Below, piece by piece: positions 1 through 10,300 of a stretch of 64,000 nt of DNA (positions within the stretch are counted from its first letter, which is position 1; each line of letters begins with the position of its first letter). This stretch comes from Flavobacterium salilacus subsp. salilacus. Lineage in GTDB: Bacteria; Bacteroidota; Bacteroidia; Flavobacteriales; Flavobacteriaceae. The stretch covers positions 1-64,000 of the forward strand of contig NZ_SKBP01000005.1 in NCBI RefSeq assembly GCF_004634195.1. The letters are read 5' to 3'. The position numbers and the translations under genes were made by a program. Below the pieces are notes generated by a model that was given only the letters and a program-made list of their open reading frames with translations, did not search any database and was not told the DNA's origin.

Positions 1-400
1 ATATCCTGCAAACACATTCGAAGCCTGATACGTAACCCCGTTATCAATACTGTACTCAATACCGTTACCCGTTTGCGTGGTAACCGTAATCGTTCCTGTA
101 GCTACTGTACAGGTAGGCTGTATATAAGCCACCGTTGCATCAGCAGGCGTAGAGGGAGCAGGGTCAATAGTCGCCGTAACCGGAGTTGACACACACCCAT
201 CACCATTTCTCACCACTACCGTATAGTCACCCGGGTCATATCCTGCAAACACATTCGAAGCCTGATATGTAGCCCCGTTATCAATACTGTACTCAATCCC
301 GTTACCCGTTTGCGCAGTAACCGTAATCGTTCCTGTAGCTACTGTACATGTAGGCTGTATATAAGTTACCGTTGCATCAGCAGGGGCATTTGATGCAGGA
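1..400 (-). repeat. 237 bp tandem repeats inside the partial adhesin gene
   Basis: The sequence at position 1 recurs at 238 with only scattered differences, giving a 237 bp (79-residue) unit. The array continues out of the window. Further, more diverged units of similar size follow to about 1080. Confidence 0.85.
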
Positions 401-2685
401 TTAATAATTACAGTAACAGAATTTGAAGTACATCCGCCTGTATCTTGTACAGTTATTGTATAGCTGTCCGGTGGAAGATCTTCAAATATATTCGATGCCT
501 GATAAGCTCCTCCGATACTGTAAGTATATCCTGTACCTGTTGGCCCCGTAACTACAATAGTGCCTGTAGGCTCATCACAGGTAGGTTGTGTTACAGTTGT
601 GGTTGGATCAGGAAGTGTAGTTAATTCATTAATTACTATTTCTTCTGTTTCTGAAGTACATCCTAAAGCATTTATAACGGTAACAGTATAAATGCCGGGA
701 GTGACTGAAAATGTGGTGGAAGTCTGGAAAGCTCCACCAATACTGTATGTATAATCTACTCCTATAGGGGCATCTATCAGAATAGTACCCATAGGCTCTT
801 CACATGTTGGCTGTATAATTGTTGTGGTTGCCACATCAGGATCTGTGGATCCTCCTACCGTTACTATGACCTGTTCTGACACACATCCTGAAAGGTTTCT
901 GATTGTAACGGTATAATCTCCTGCGGGGAGATCTGTAAATACATTAGTAAACGGATAATTTACACCATCTATACTGTATTGTAAACCAAATTCAGCAGTT
1001 GTTGCTGTTATTGTAATCGTTCCTGTGTCTGACGTACAGTCCGTAGCAGTGGCTATTGCTGTATCAATTACCGGAGCTTCGGTTATATTAAGCTGTGCGG
1101 CATTACTTACCAAATCGCAGTTTGATGATGTAATTTCGCAATAATATTGGTTTCCGTTAAAGGAAAATGGTATATCTTGTATATCCAGCGTGTTAGTTGT
1201 TGCTCCTGAATAGTTTGCATCGTTAGTTACATTTACCCAAACTCCTGATTCGTTAAGGACTTTCCATTGATAGGTATATCCTGTGCCTGATAATGAAACA
1301 GAAAATGTTGCCGAGGCATTTTCACAAACATATTGTGTGACAGGATGGGTTATCTCCGGTACGGTACCGCCACCTCCTACAGTTGTAGTGTGCGAACCTA
1401 AATCGGCACAGGTATTAGAGGTTGTGGTCCAATCTGACCAGTTTTGAATGGGAGCGGGAGCGATAGCATCCGGCTTTCGTTTTACTGTATAACCAATATT
1501 TCCGGGCGCATAGGCACGATCAATGACAACCCCGTTTTTTTTAAGTTTAAATTCATCGCTGGCATTTATACCATTACCAATGTTACTTTCAAAAGATGAA
1601 GGGCATCCTGAAGGTCCTGAAGATGAACTGCTCACAAGATAAGTAGAGTATGGAGGTATTGAGCCGGGTAATGTTAGTATATAACCACCTGATGGATTGA
1701 GATCTCCTATAGTTCCATATCGCTCCAACACATATTGTCCACCAAAAGTAACAGTATTAGAAGTGGGGTTGTAAAGTTCGATAACTCCATAACTACCTCC
1801 GTTATTATCATATAACTCTGATATGTATATTTCGCCTTGGCATTCTGAATTTATTATATCAAAGTTGCCGGTAACGTTTTCACTGCATCCCGGTCCGATT
1901 ACTACTATGTTTCCTGTAGTAACACCTGCCGGTACTAATACTACCATTTCGGTATCTGATAGTGGCGCAAATGTGGCACTAACTCCGTCAAATGTAACTC
2001 CTGTAGCACTGTTAAATCCGCTGCCTGTAAGGGTTACCAATGTGTTTTCAGGACCTGTTGCAGGAAAGAAAGAGGTAACATCAATGGGACATGGGGGGGG
2101 CGATGATGATGTAGTTATAGTACCATTAAGTGTAAAATCATCCAGTCTTAAACTCCCGCTTCCTGACGGAGAGTTATTAAATCTTACAACTACTGTTATA
2201 GTTCCTGTAAGCCCTGTTACAGGTGTGCTTACAGCAGTATTGCCTATTGCTGCACCTGTTGTAGGCACAGTACCTGTACCCACAGTAATGCCGTTAATAA
2301 GCAAACTCCATGTTTGAGCTGCTGACGGGGATCTTTGTCTCCAAAAATTAAAAGATGTTATTTGGAGCTCTTTACCTGAAGCAACATTAAAGGTAAGTGT
2401 TACATCAGTATAAGTTGTTACAGTAGCTGTTGGAGAGGTAGCACCCAGTGCGGTACCCGAAGAGCCACTTACATTGAGCCAGGCACCGGTATTATTTGTC
2501 CATGATGAGCCGGAAAGGTCGGGGTGTAGGGTAGAGGGTGTTCCGTTGTATGGGTTTGCTGTGATAGGGGTAGTACCAAAATTATGTTGGTATATCTGTG
2601 CTGTTGCGCTTACAGATAACATTAAAGCAAAAAAAAACAGAATAGCATTTTTTTTACTACTTAAAGTATTGTTATTCAATAGCAT
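1..2685 (-). CDS. Giant secreted SprB-repeat protein, C-terminus beyond window (partial)
   Basis: An uninterrupted reading frame runs from ATG at 2685 to the left edge (895 codons), so the C-terminus is missing. It starts with a charged stretch and hydrophobic core ending in ATAQ, a likely Sec signal peptide. Then come a beta-rich domain shared with the next gene, a TIG/IPT-like domain (about residues 190-280), a lamin-tail-like domain (about 285-420), an Ig-like segment, and SprB-type repeats that reach the edge. The last repeats have a 237 bp period (79 residues) and are nearly identical in DNA. Such proteins in Flavobacteriaceae are exported by the type IX system and act as surface adhesins or in gliding; that role is inferred because the sorting domain is out of view. 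It is a tandem paralogue of the gene at 2862-7070. Confidence 0.85.
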   Translation of the reverse strand, partial: MLLNNNTLSSKKNAILFFFALMLSVSATAQIYQHNFGTTPITANPYNGTPSTLHPDLSGSSWTNNTGAWLNVSGSSGTALGATSPTATVTTYTDVTLTFNVASGKELQITSFNFWRQRSPSAAQTWSLLINGITVGTGTVPTTGAAIGNTAVSTPVTGLTGTITVVVRFNNSPSGSGSLRLDDFTLNGTITTSSSPPPCPIDVTSFFPATGPENTLVTLTGSGFNSATGVTFDGVSATFAPLSDTEMVVLVPAGVTTGNIVVIGPGCSENVTGNFDIINSECQGEIYISELYDNNGGSYGVIELYNPTSNTVTFGGQYVLERYGTIGDLNPSGGYILTLPGSIPPYSTYLVSSSSSGPSGCPSSFESNIGNGINASDEFKLKKNGVVIDRAYAPGNIGYTVKRKPDAIAPAPIQNWSDWTTTSNTCADLGSHTTTVGGGGTVPEITHPVTQYVCENASATFSVSLSGTGYTYQWKVLNESGVWVNVTNDANYSGATTNTLDIQDIPFSFNGNQYYCEITSSNCDLVSNAAQLNITEAPVIDTAIATATDCTSDTGTITITATTAEFGLQYSIDGVNYPFTNVFTDLPAGDYTVTIRNLSGCVSEQVIVTVGGSTDPDVATTTIIQPTCEEPMGTILIDAPIGVDYTYSIGGAFQTSTTFSVTPGIYTVTVINALGCTSETEEIVINELTTLPDPTTTVTQPTCDEPTGTIVVTGPTGTGYTYSIGGAYQASNIFEDLPPDSYTITVQDTGGCTSNSVTVIINPASNAPADATVTYIQPTCTVATGTITVTAQTGNGIEYSIDNGATYQASNVFAGYDPGDYTVVVRNGDGCVSTPVTATIDPAPSTPADATVAYIQPTCTVATGTITVTTQTGNGIEYSIDNGVTYQASNVFAGY

Positions 2686-2718
2686 TTTCTTTTTTTATTT
2701 AGGATGTTTTTAGCAGGT

Positions 2719-2726
2719 CAAAATTA
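2719..2726 (-). promoter_or_regulatory. Candidate -7 box (TAATTTTG)
   Basis: On the minus strand the octamer TAATTTTG matches the Bacteroidota -7 consensus TAnnTTTG and lies 33 bp upstream of the ATG at 2685. No clear TTG is seen at the expected -33 distance. Confidence 0.45.
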
Positions 2727-2815
2727 TAAGATAATTTAATGCGAACTATTATTAAAACATTATTTAACAACAGCTTAAATGTAAATATAACATTATGATA
2801 ATGTACAGAAAAAGT

Positions 2816-2839
2816 AAAGCCACTATAAAAGTGGCTTTT
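2816..2839 (-). terminator. Intrinsic terminator after the 1402-aa protein gene
   Basis: AAAGCCACT / AGTGGCTTT form a hairpin with a short AT loop, followed by a T-rich run in the minus direction, 22 bp after the stop of the gene at 2862. Confidence 0.7.
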
Positions 2840-2861
2840 TACTTTAAACTTAAATATAGGT

Positions 2862-5800
2862 TTAGTTTTCTTGTCTATTTATATAAACCCAACCTGTTTT
2901 TGAATCATCAGTTGTTTCTATTACATAAAAATATGTTCCTGTGGGTAATTCGTCACCGTTATCAGTTTGTCCTTCCCATTCATTTATGTAGTTGTTTCGG
3001 GTATATACTTCTTTACCATAACGGTTAAAAATAGCTACTTTTTTGGCATTAAGACCACTAAGGTCAAAATTATCATTAAGCCCGTCACCATTTGGCGATA
3101 TACCTCTTGGTATGTCGCAAAGTATGCCAACTATTGTAAAGGTATAGGTAGCTGTACAGCCTGTTGTACTGGTAACCGTAAGTATAATGTTAAGCGGATA
3201 GTCATCACCATTTATGCTGTTATCATTTACATATTGGGTAACATCAAACGTATTTTCATTATTTCCTATTACGCTGTTATTAATCATCCATGTATATGAT
3301 GCGGTACTGATGTTGAATGAATTATCTATAGGTTGTGCCTCTAACATATATCTTTGTCCGAAAGCAGTATCTGTACATCCTTGAATACCTGTAACAGCAG
3401 GAGTAGCAGGAGCATTATTTATAATGATGTCATCAGTAACCGAAATACATCCTGCCGCATTCATTACAGTGATATTATAAGTACCCGCTGTAACTGTAAA
3501 CGTAGCAGTGGTTTGAAAGTTAACTCCATCAATACTATATTCAAGTCCTGCACCTGTTGGATCAGTTACTTCTATAATTCCATTAGAATCATTACAAGTT
3601 GGCTGTGTTACATCAATAGTAGCCACTGCAGGGGCATCAGGAGCATTATTTATTATAATATCATTGGTAACCGAAGTACATCCTTCAGCATTTATTACAG
3701 TAACATTATAAGTACCCGGCGTAACCGTAAATAGCGTTGAAGCTTGGAAGTTAATTCCATCAATACTGTATTCAAGATCTCCACCTATTGGTTCGATTAC
3801 TTCAATTAATCCGTCAGGATTAGTACAAGTTGGCTGTGTTACATCAATAGTAGCCACCGCAGGTGTATCAGGCGCATCGTTTATTGTAATATCATCAGTA
3901 ACGGATGTACACAAGTCATTATTTCTTACAGTAATATTGTAAATACCCGCAGCTACTGTAAATACAGGAGAATCCTGAAAATCTACCCCGTTAATACTGT
4001 ACTCATACTCCGCTCCTGTGGGAGCAGTCACTTCAATCGTACCGTCAGGATTAGTACAAGTTGGCTGTGTTACATCAATAGTAGCCACCGCAGGTGTATC
4101 CGGCGCATCATTTATTGTAATATCATCAGTAATGGATGTACACAAGTCATTATTTCTTACAGTAACATTATAAGTACCCGACGTAACCGTAAATAGCGTT
4201 GAAGCTTGGAAGTTAATTCCATCAATACTGTATTCAAGATCTCCACCTATTGGTTCGATTACTTCAATTAATCCGTCAGGATTAGTACAAGTTGGCTGTG
4301 TTACATCAATAGTAGCCACCGCAGGTGTATCAGGCGCATCGTTTATTGTAATATCATCAGTAACGGATGTACACAAGTCATTATTTCTTACAGTAATATT
4401 GTAAATACCCGCAGCTACTGTAAATACAGGAGAATCCTGAAAATCTACCCCGTTAATACTGTACTCATACTCCGCTCCTGTGGGAGCAGTCACTTCAATC
4501 GTACCGTCAGGATTAGTACAAGTTGGCTGTGTTACATCAACAGTAGCCACCGCAGGTGTATCCGGCGCATCGTTTATTGTAATATCATCAGTAATCGATG
4601 TACATAAGTCATTATTTCTTACAGTAATATTGTAAATACCCGTAGCTACTGTAAATACAGGAGAATCCTGAAAATCTACCCCGTTAATACTGTACTCATA
4701 CTCCGCTCCTGTAGGAGCAGTCACTTCAATCGTACCGTTAGAGTTAGTACAAGTTGGCTGTGTTACATCAACAGTAGCCACCGCAGGCGCATCCGGCGCA
4801 TCATTTATAGTAATATCATCAGTAACGGATGTACATAAGTCATTATTTCTGACAGTAATAATGTAAATACCCGCAGCTACTGTAAATACAGGAGAATCCT
4901 GAAAATCTACACCGTTAATACTGTACTCATACTCCGCTCCTGTAGGAGCAGTCACTTCAATCGTACCGTTCGGGTTAGTACAAGTTGGCTGTGTTACATC
5001 AACAGTAGCCACCGCAGGCGCATCAGGCGCATCATTAATTGTAATATCATCAGTAACGGATGTACACAAGTCATTATTTCTTACAGTAATATTATAAATA
5101 CCCGCAGCTACTGTAAATACAGGAGAATCCTGAAAATCTACGCCGTTAATACTGTACTCATATTCTCCTCCTGTCGGAGCAGTCACTTCAATCGTACCGT
5201 TCGGGTTAGTACAAGTTGGTTGGGTTACATCAACAGTAGCTACCGCAGGTGTATCAGGTGTATCGTTTACTGTAATATTATTACTGTCAGAAGTACAACC
5301 TTGTGTGTTGGTCACTGTAATAACATAAATGCCTGAAGCCACTGTAAATACAGGAGAGTCCTGAAAATCTACACCGTTAATACTATACTCATACTCCTCT
5401 CCTGTGGGTGCAGTCACCTCAATCGTACCGTTAGAGTTGATACAAGTTGGATGTGTTACCGATGTTGTTATATTTCCAACATCTCCTGCAGCACCTGTTA
5501 TCGTTACGGCATTAGAAATTAAAGTACATGTTATTGATACTATCTCGCAATAATATTGACTTCCAAGCAAAGCTGCTGTTGGATTTATAACAGTTAGTGT
5601 ATTTGTGGTAGCACCCGAATATTGTGCTCCATTAGTAATATTTACCCAGTTTCCTGATTCATCAATGGTTTTCCATTGATAGCTGAATCCTGTAGAATTA
5701 CTTACTGATACGCTGAACTGAACGTTGCCACCTCCGCATGCAATTTCCTGATCTGTTGGTTGCGTTGAGATAGTAGAAGCAATCAAGGCAGTATGCATAC

Positions 5801-7070
5801 CTAAATCAGCACAGTTTTGAGACGTTGTTGTCCAGTCTGCCCAACTATGAGTAGTTTTTGGTGCTACTGCATCTTCATTTCTTATTACAGTATATCCTGC
5901 ATTACTGGGAGCGTATGCACGGTCAATAACAGTTCCGTTTTTATAAAGTTTAAACTCGTCATTACCATTAATACCTTGTCCCATATTTGCATTAACAGGA
6001 ACACTACCACAAGCAACTACTCCTGAACCATAACTACGAACCTGGTAGGTTGAAAACGCCGGTATGCTGCCTGGGAGTGTTAATGAATAGCTTTCGCCTC
6101 CTCCTATATCACCCGCTCTGGTTAATACATACTGACCTCCGAAAGTAATAGTATTTGCAGTTGGGTTATATAACTCTATCATACCCCAGCTACCCGGAAC
6201 GTGGTCATAAAGCTCTGAAATATAAACTTCCGAGGATGATCCTGTAGGAGGACAGTCTGATTCTAAGAAAGTATATATTGAAGTAGGTGCCTCGCAATCA
6301 TTTGTAGTAACTGTAATAGCTCCTGTTGAGGTGTTAGCGGGTACTACTGCTTCTATTTCGGTATCAGATATTACGGTAAAACTCTCTGCGTCCACTCCGT
6401 TAAATTGTACTGCCGTAGTGCCTGCCTCAAAACCGCTACCGGTTATGGTAACCGTGGTTCCTGCCGGTCCGGATGCGGGTACTATTTCAGTTATTGCAGG
6501 CGGAACACATGGTTCGCTTATAAAACCGTTTAACTCGAAGTTATCCAGTACAAAAGATCCTGCGCCAAATGGATTACTTAACGATATAACAACCGTTACC
6601 GTTCCTGTCAGCTCTGTTACCGGGTTTGCTACAGGTGTATTTCCTATTGCAGCACCTGTTACCGGTATGCCACCACTACCCACTGAAATACCATTGATAG
6701 TCATTGTCCAGTTTTGTGCTGCTGAGTTAGTACGTGCACGCCAAAAGTTGAAAGATGTTATATCTAATTGTTTTCCGGGTGCTACATCAAATGTAAGTGT
6801 CATGGTAGATCCTGCTACAGCATTGGCATGACCTAATCCTACACCTGACTGACCGATAAAGCTCACCCAAATGCCTATGTTGTTTGTCCAGCTGCTGTTG
6901 CTAATATCAGCATCAGCTACCGCCGGTGCTACTGTATAGGGATAACTTGAAATGGGAGTTGTCCCAAAATCATGCAGATAAATCTGTGCGCTTCCTGTAT
7001 TGAAATACAATAACATACAAAGCACAGAGAGTAATCTTAGGGGGGTTAAACGAATAATACTTTTTTTCAT
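2862..7070 (-). CDS. Secreted multidomain adhesin-like protein with nine SprB repeats and type B T9SS sorting domain
   Basis: 1402 residues. Signal peptide 1-29 (ends GSAQ); N-terminal beta domain about 30-185; TIG/IPT domain about 190-268; lamin-tail domain about 275-410; Ig-like segment about 437-530; nine tandem SprB-type repeats of exactly 77 residues (about 535-1225); a short linker domain; and a C-terminal gliding-motility-type (type B) sorting domain from about 1320, with ISPNGDGLNDNF and a closing GTYFYVIE segment. This predicts Sec export, then type IX secretion to the surface. A function in adhesion or gliding is inferred from the SprB family. It shares its N-terminal architecture with the partial gene to the left, so the pair arose by duplication. 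Repeat units 5-8 form a 462 bp two-unit block. Confidence 0.93.
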   Translation of the reverse strand: MKKSIIRLTPLRLLSVLCMLLYFNTGSAQIYLHDFGTTPISSYPYTVAPAVADADISNSSWTNNIGIWVSFIGQSGVGLGHANAVAGSTMTLTFDVAPGKQLDITSFNFWRARTNSAAQNWTMTINGISVGSGGIPVTGAAIGNTPVANPVTELTGTVTVVISLSNPFGAGSFVLDNFELNGFISEPCVPPAITEIVPASGPAGTTVTITGSGFEAGTTAVQFNGVDAESFTVISDTEIEAVVPANTSTGAITVTTNDCEAPTSIYTFLESDCPPTGSSSEVYISELYDHVPGSWGMIELYNPTANTITFGGQYVLTRAGDIGGGESYSLTLPGSIPAFSTYQVRSYGSGVVACGSVPVNANMGQGINGNDEFKLYKNGTVIDRAYAPSNAGYTVIRNEDAVAPKTTHSWADWTTTSQNCADLGMHTALIASTISTQPTDQEIACGGGNVQFSVSVSNSTGFSYQWKTIDESGNWVNITNGAQYSGATTNTLTVINPTAALLGSQYYCEIVSITCTLISNAVTITGAAGDVGNITTSVTHPTCINSNGTIEVTAPTGEEYEYSINGVDFQDSPVFTVASGIYVITVTNTQGCTSDSNNITVNDTPDTPAVATVDVTQPTCTNPNGTIEVTAPTGGEYEYSINGVDFQDSPVFTVAAGIYNITVRNNDLCTSVTDDITINDAPDAPAVATVDVTQPTCTNPNGTIEVTAPTGAEYEYSINGVDFQDSPVFTVAAGIYIITVRNNDLCTSVTDDITINDAPDAPAVATVDVTQPTCTNSNGTIEVTAPTGAEYEYSINGVDFQDSPVFTVATGIYNITVRNNDLCTSITDDITINDAPDTPAVATVDVTQPTCTNPDGTIEVTAPTGAEYEYSINGVDFQDSPVFTVAAGIYNITVRNNDLCTSVTDDITINDAPDTPAVATIDVTQPTCTNPDGLIEVIEPIGGDLEYSIDGINFQASTLFTVTSGTYNVTVRNNDLCTSITDDITINDAPDTPAVATIDVTQPTCTNPDGTIEVTAPTGAEYEYSINGVDFQDSPVFTVAAGIYNITVRNNDLCTSVTDDITINDAPDTPAVATIDVTQPTCTNPDGLIEVIEPIGGDLEYSIDGINFQASTLFTVTPGTYNVTVINAEGCTSVTNDIIINNAPDAPAVATIDVTQPTCNDSNGIIEVTDPTGAGLEYSIDGVNFQTTATFTVTAGTYNITVMNAAGCISVTDDIIINNAPATPAVTGIQGCTDTAFGQRYMLEAQPIDNSFNISTASYTWMINNSVIGNNENTFDVTQYVNDNSINGDDYPLNIILTVTSTTGCTATYTFTIVGILCDIPRGISPNGDGLNDNFDLSGLNAKKVAIFNRYGKEVYTRNNYINEWEGQTDNGDELPTGTYFYVIETTDDSKTGWVYINRQEN
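3370..5480 (-). repeat. Nine in-frame 231 bp tandem repeats (SprB-type) inside CDS
   Basis: The marker for THP/TQPTC recurs at 5449, 5218, 4987, 4756, 4525, 4294, 4063, 3832 and 3601, exactly 231 bp apart each time. Units 5 and 7, and units 6 and 8, are closer to each other than to their neighbours. About 350 bp starting near 3720 looks almost identical by eye to the stretch 462 bp further on. The repeats are coding, not a CRISPR or satellite array. Confidence 0.95.
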
Positions 7071-7280
7071 ACCTAATTTTTTTTGTTACTATTTGCTAAA
7101 ACGCCGCGCAAGTTACATTTATATTTTATAGGCTTGATTACCATATTTTTAATAAAATGTTACCGAACGACGTATTAATATTTTATGCGAAATTAAAACA
7201 TAAAAGGTCATTTATGTTGCAGATTTAGCATTAAGAAAATATCAATTTTGTAAAATGCTTATTATGTGTATAAAAAACAA

Positions 7281-7307
7281 GTTCCGGTGGGATTATCCCA
7301 CCGGAAC
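7281..7307 (-). terminator. Strong intrinsic terminator after the 1035-aa gene
   Basis: A perfect GTTCCGGTGGGAT / ATCCCACCGGAAC stem, followed on the minus strand by TTGTTTTTT, 28 bp downstream of the stop at 7336. Confidence 0.85.
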
Positions 7308-7335
7308 TCTAATTGTTCCTAAAAAATAGGTTTTA

Positions 7336-10300
7336 TTATTTTATAACTACTTTTTTAGTAGTCACATTGTCACCAGAAGTAATAACAACCATATAGATAC
7401 CTTTACCGGCATTTTCAAGGTTTATTGTTTCTTTGCCAACAACTTTTTTAGATATTACTTGTTTTCCAAGAGTATCAAAAACTTCAACTTGAGCAGCCTC
7501 ATCAACTGAAGGAAGTTCTATTTGGAACTCACCGTCATTTGGATTAGGATAAAGTACTACTTCATTTTTAGTTGTAGTTGTTTGGAAAAAGCTGTTATCA
7601 TCGTTAGCTTCTTCTGTAGCAACACCTGGTCTAGAACCCATACCAGCGTAGCAATCCCAAGCTAAATCGTCAACTAGAATTCTGTTACCGCTGTTTACTA
7701 ATTCTACAGTAATGTTTCCGGTAACGTTAACTACTTGAGAGAATGTAGTAGGAGTAGTACTAGATACAGTAATGTCTGAACCTACTTGTACGCCATTTAC
7801 ATAAACTTTAAGTGTAGAGTTGTTGGTGAATACACGAGCATAGTCAAAAGAAAGTGTACCAATACCGCCAGATACAGGAGCTACGTTTTCAAGAGTACCA
7901 TTTCTGAAGCATATAGCATCACCGTTAAGGTCTTGGTCAGTTCTTGCGTCACTAGCAGTCCATACTATACCACCATCTCCAGTCCAAGTTCTAACAGTGT
8001 AGTTACTTTGGTTGCTTCCTAAGTTACTGAAGCTTTCAGAAACACCTACACAAGGTGTAGCTATTGTGTTGATTTCATCTTCTATGTTGGTTTCAGAGTA
8101 AACCGGACCACCAAAACAGTCACCACTATTGTATGTATATACATAGATTGGGTTTTGAGAAGAAGGTGTAAGATCAGATACAGTAAATGAACCGCTAGCA
8201 CCAACATAAACCACAGTAGCATCGCCTATCATTTGACCTACAGTGTAAGCAGTACCGTCTGCAGGAACACCAGCAGTTTGAGTTCCTGTATAATCTTTGA
8301 TTACAAGAGCTATAAAACCGGAAGCAGTTGAATTACCAGTTATTTCTATATCAGCAGTAGTATCAGTAACTTCAGTAGCATCGTAAGAACCGTCAGCATC
8401 AGGAGCAACACATGGGTCTTGAGCGTTAGCGCTAAAGTTAACTACACATGAAGCTTCGTCAGAATCGTTGCTGCTTATTGTAAGGAAAGCATCGTTATAA
8501 GCACCTGCTGTACCGTTGTTAAATTGAATCGTTACATCTTGAGTCGCATTTGGAGCAAGAGTAAACGAAGTTGTTACAGGAGATAGTATAGTGTATGAAG
8601 AAGAAGCGTCAGTAATTACAAGATCAGTGATGTTTAGCGTTTGTAATCCTCTGTTTTGGATAGTGAAAGTTCTCTCATTATCAGTATCAGTTTCTACATT
8701 ACCAAAGTTGATATCATAACCACAAGGCTGGTTAGCAAGGTTGCTGTCAAGTAATTGTAATTCAGGAGCGTTAGGAACTGAATAACAATCCCAAGCAAGG
8801 TTATCTATAAGAGTTCTGTTTCCGCTGTTTTCTATCTCGATAACTACATCACCGGTTACATCTACAGCTACAGAGTAAGTAGAAGCAACGTCAGAAGTAA
8901 CGTTGATGTCAGCACCAACTTGTACACTGTTTACATAAACTTTAAGTACAGAGTTCCCTGTAAATATGCGAGCATAGTCAAATGAAAGAGTACCAATACC
9001 ACCAGAAATAGTAGAAGTGTTTGTTAAAGAACCAACTCTGATACCGATAGCTCTGCTGCTTGATAAAGTTTGGTCAGTTCTGGCGTCAGTAGCTTCCCAA
9101 GCAACACCATTGTCACCAGTCCAAGTTCTTGTAGCGTAAGCACTAGAGTTAGCCGGCATGTCAGTAAAGCTTTCAGACCCACCGATACATGGAGCAACCT
9201 CAGTTTCGAATTCGTCTTCAGCTGCGTCTTCAGCATATAGAGGTCCACCAATACAAGCAGCACCATTAAATGCATAAATAGTAATAAGGTAAGTAGTATC
9301 TTCTTCAAGATCAGTTATTGTGAACTCAGGAGATGTACCCACATAAGCAACTACACCACCTGCTAAAGATTCACCTACTTCATAGCTAACACCATCTACA
9401 GGAGCACCAGAGAAAGTACCGGTAGTTATTATAGCAAGGAAGCTATCAGCATCAGAGTTAGTAATAACTACATCAACAGTTGATGAAGTAGCGTTAGTAG
9501 CAGCGAACTCATCAGCAGCAGCAGGAGTCACACAAGCAGCAAGAGCCGTACCCTCCAGGTTGATAACGCATGAAGCCTCATCAGAGTCGTTGCTGGCTAT
9601 TGTTAAAGTACCTGATTTAGCACCACCTGTACTTGCCTCGAAACGTACTAATACGATGGCAGAGTCAGCAGGAGCTATAGTAAGAGGCAGGTCGCCGCTT
9701 ACGGGAGAAACTACAGTAAAGTTAGCATCGCTCAATGTTAAAGCAGTAACTTCTAAATCTTCGTTTCCTGTGTTTTTGATAGTGAATACAGCATCTTTAT
9801 AGTTATCTACAGATATTGTACCGAAGTCAATAGCATACTCTCCACAAGCTTGGTCTGTATTACAAGCATCAGCTATTTGTAATTCAGGAGCAGGAGTAGG
9901 AGCAGGAGCATCAGAACAATCCCAAGCAAGGTTGTCTATTATAGTTCTGTTACCACTGTTTTCTATTCTGATAGTTACATTACCAGATACATCTACAGCC
10001 ATAGAGTAAGGAGTAGAAGTATCAGAAGATACAGTAATATCAGTACCTATTTGTACATCGTTAACAAAAACTTTAAGTGTAGAGTTTCCTGTAAATACTC
10101 TGGCATAGTTGAAGGTAAGTGTACCGATACCACCAGCAACAGTAGAAGTGTTAGTAAGACTACCGGTTCTGATAGCAATAGCTCTTCCGGTTAAAGTTTG
10201 GTCAGTTCTGGCATCAGTAGCTTGCCATGCAACACCATTATCGCCAGTCCAAGACTGAGTAGCATAAGTACTTGAGTTAGCTGGCATGTTAGTAAAGCTT

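Noticed and set aside
1823..2317. Open frame opposite the partial adhesin gene
   Set aside because: It is antisense to the adhesin frame, has no family-like residues, and lies wholly inside a coding region with strong repeat and domain evidence.
3400..5480. Possible CRISPR-like array
   Set aside because: The 231 bp periodicity is in-frame coding for SprB repeats; there are no spacers or short palindromic repeats.
9024..9308. Leucine-rich 94-codon frame inside the 1035-aa gene
   Set aside because: Same-strand alternative frame of a well-supported gene; the leucine richness comes from codon shift.
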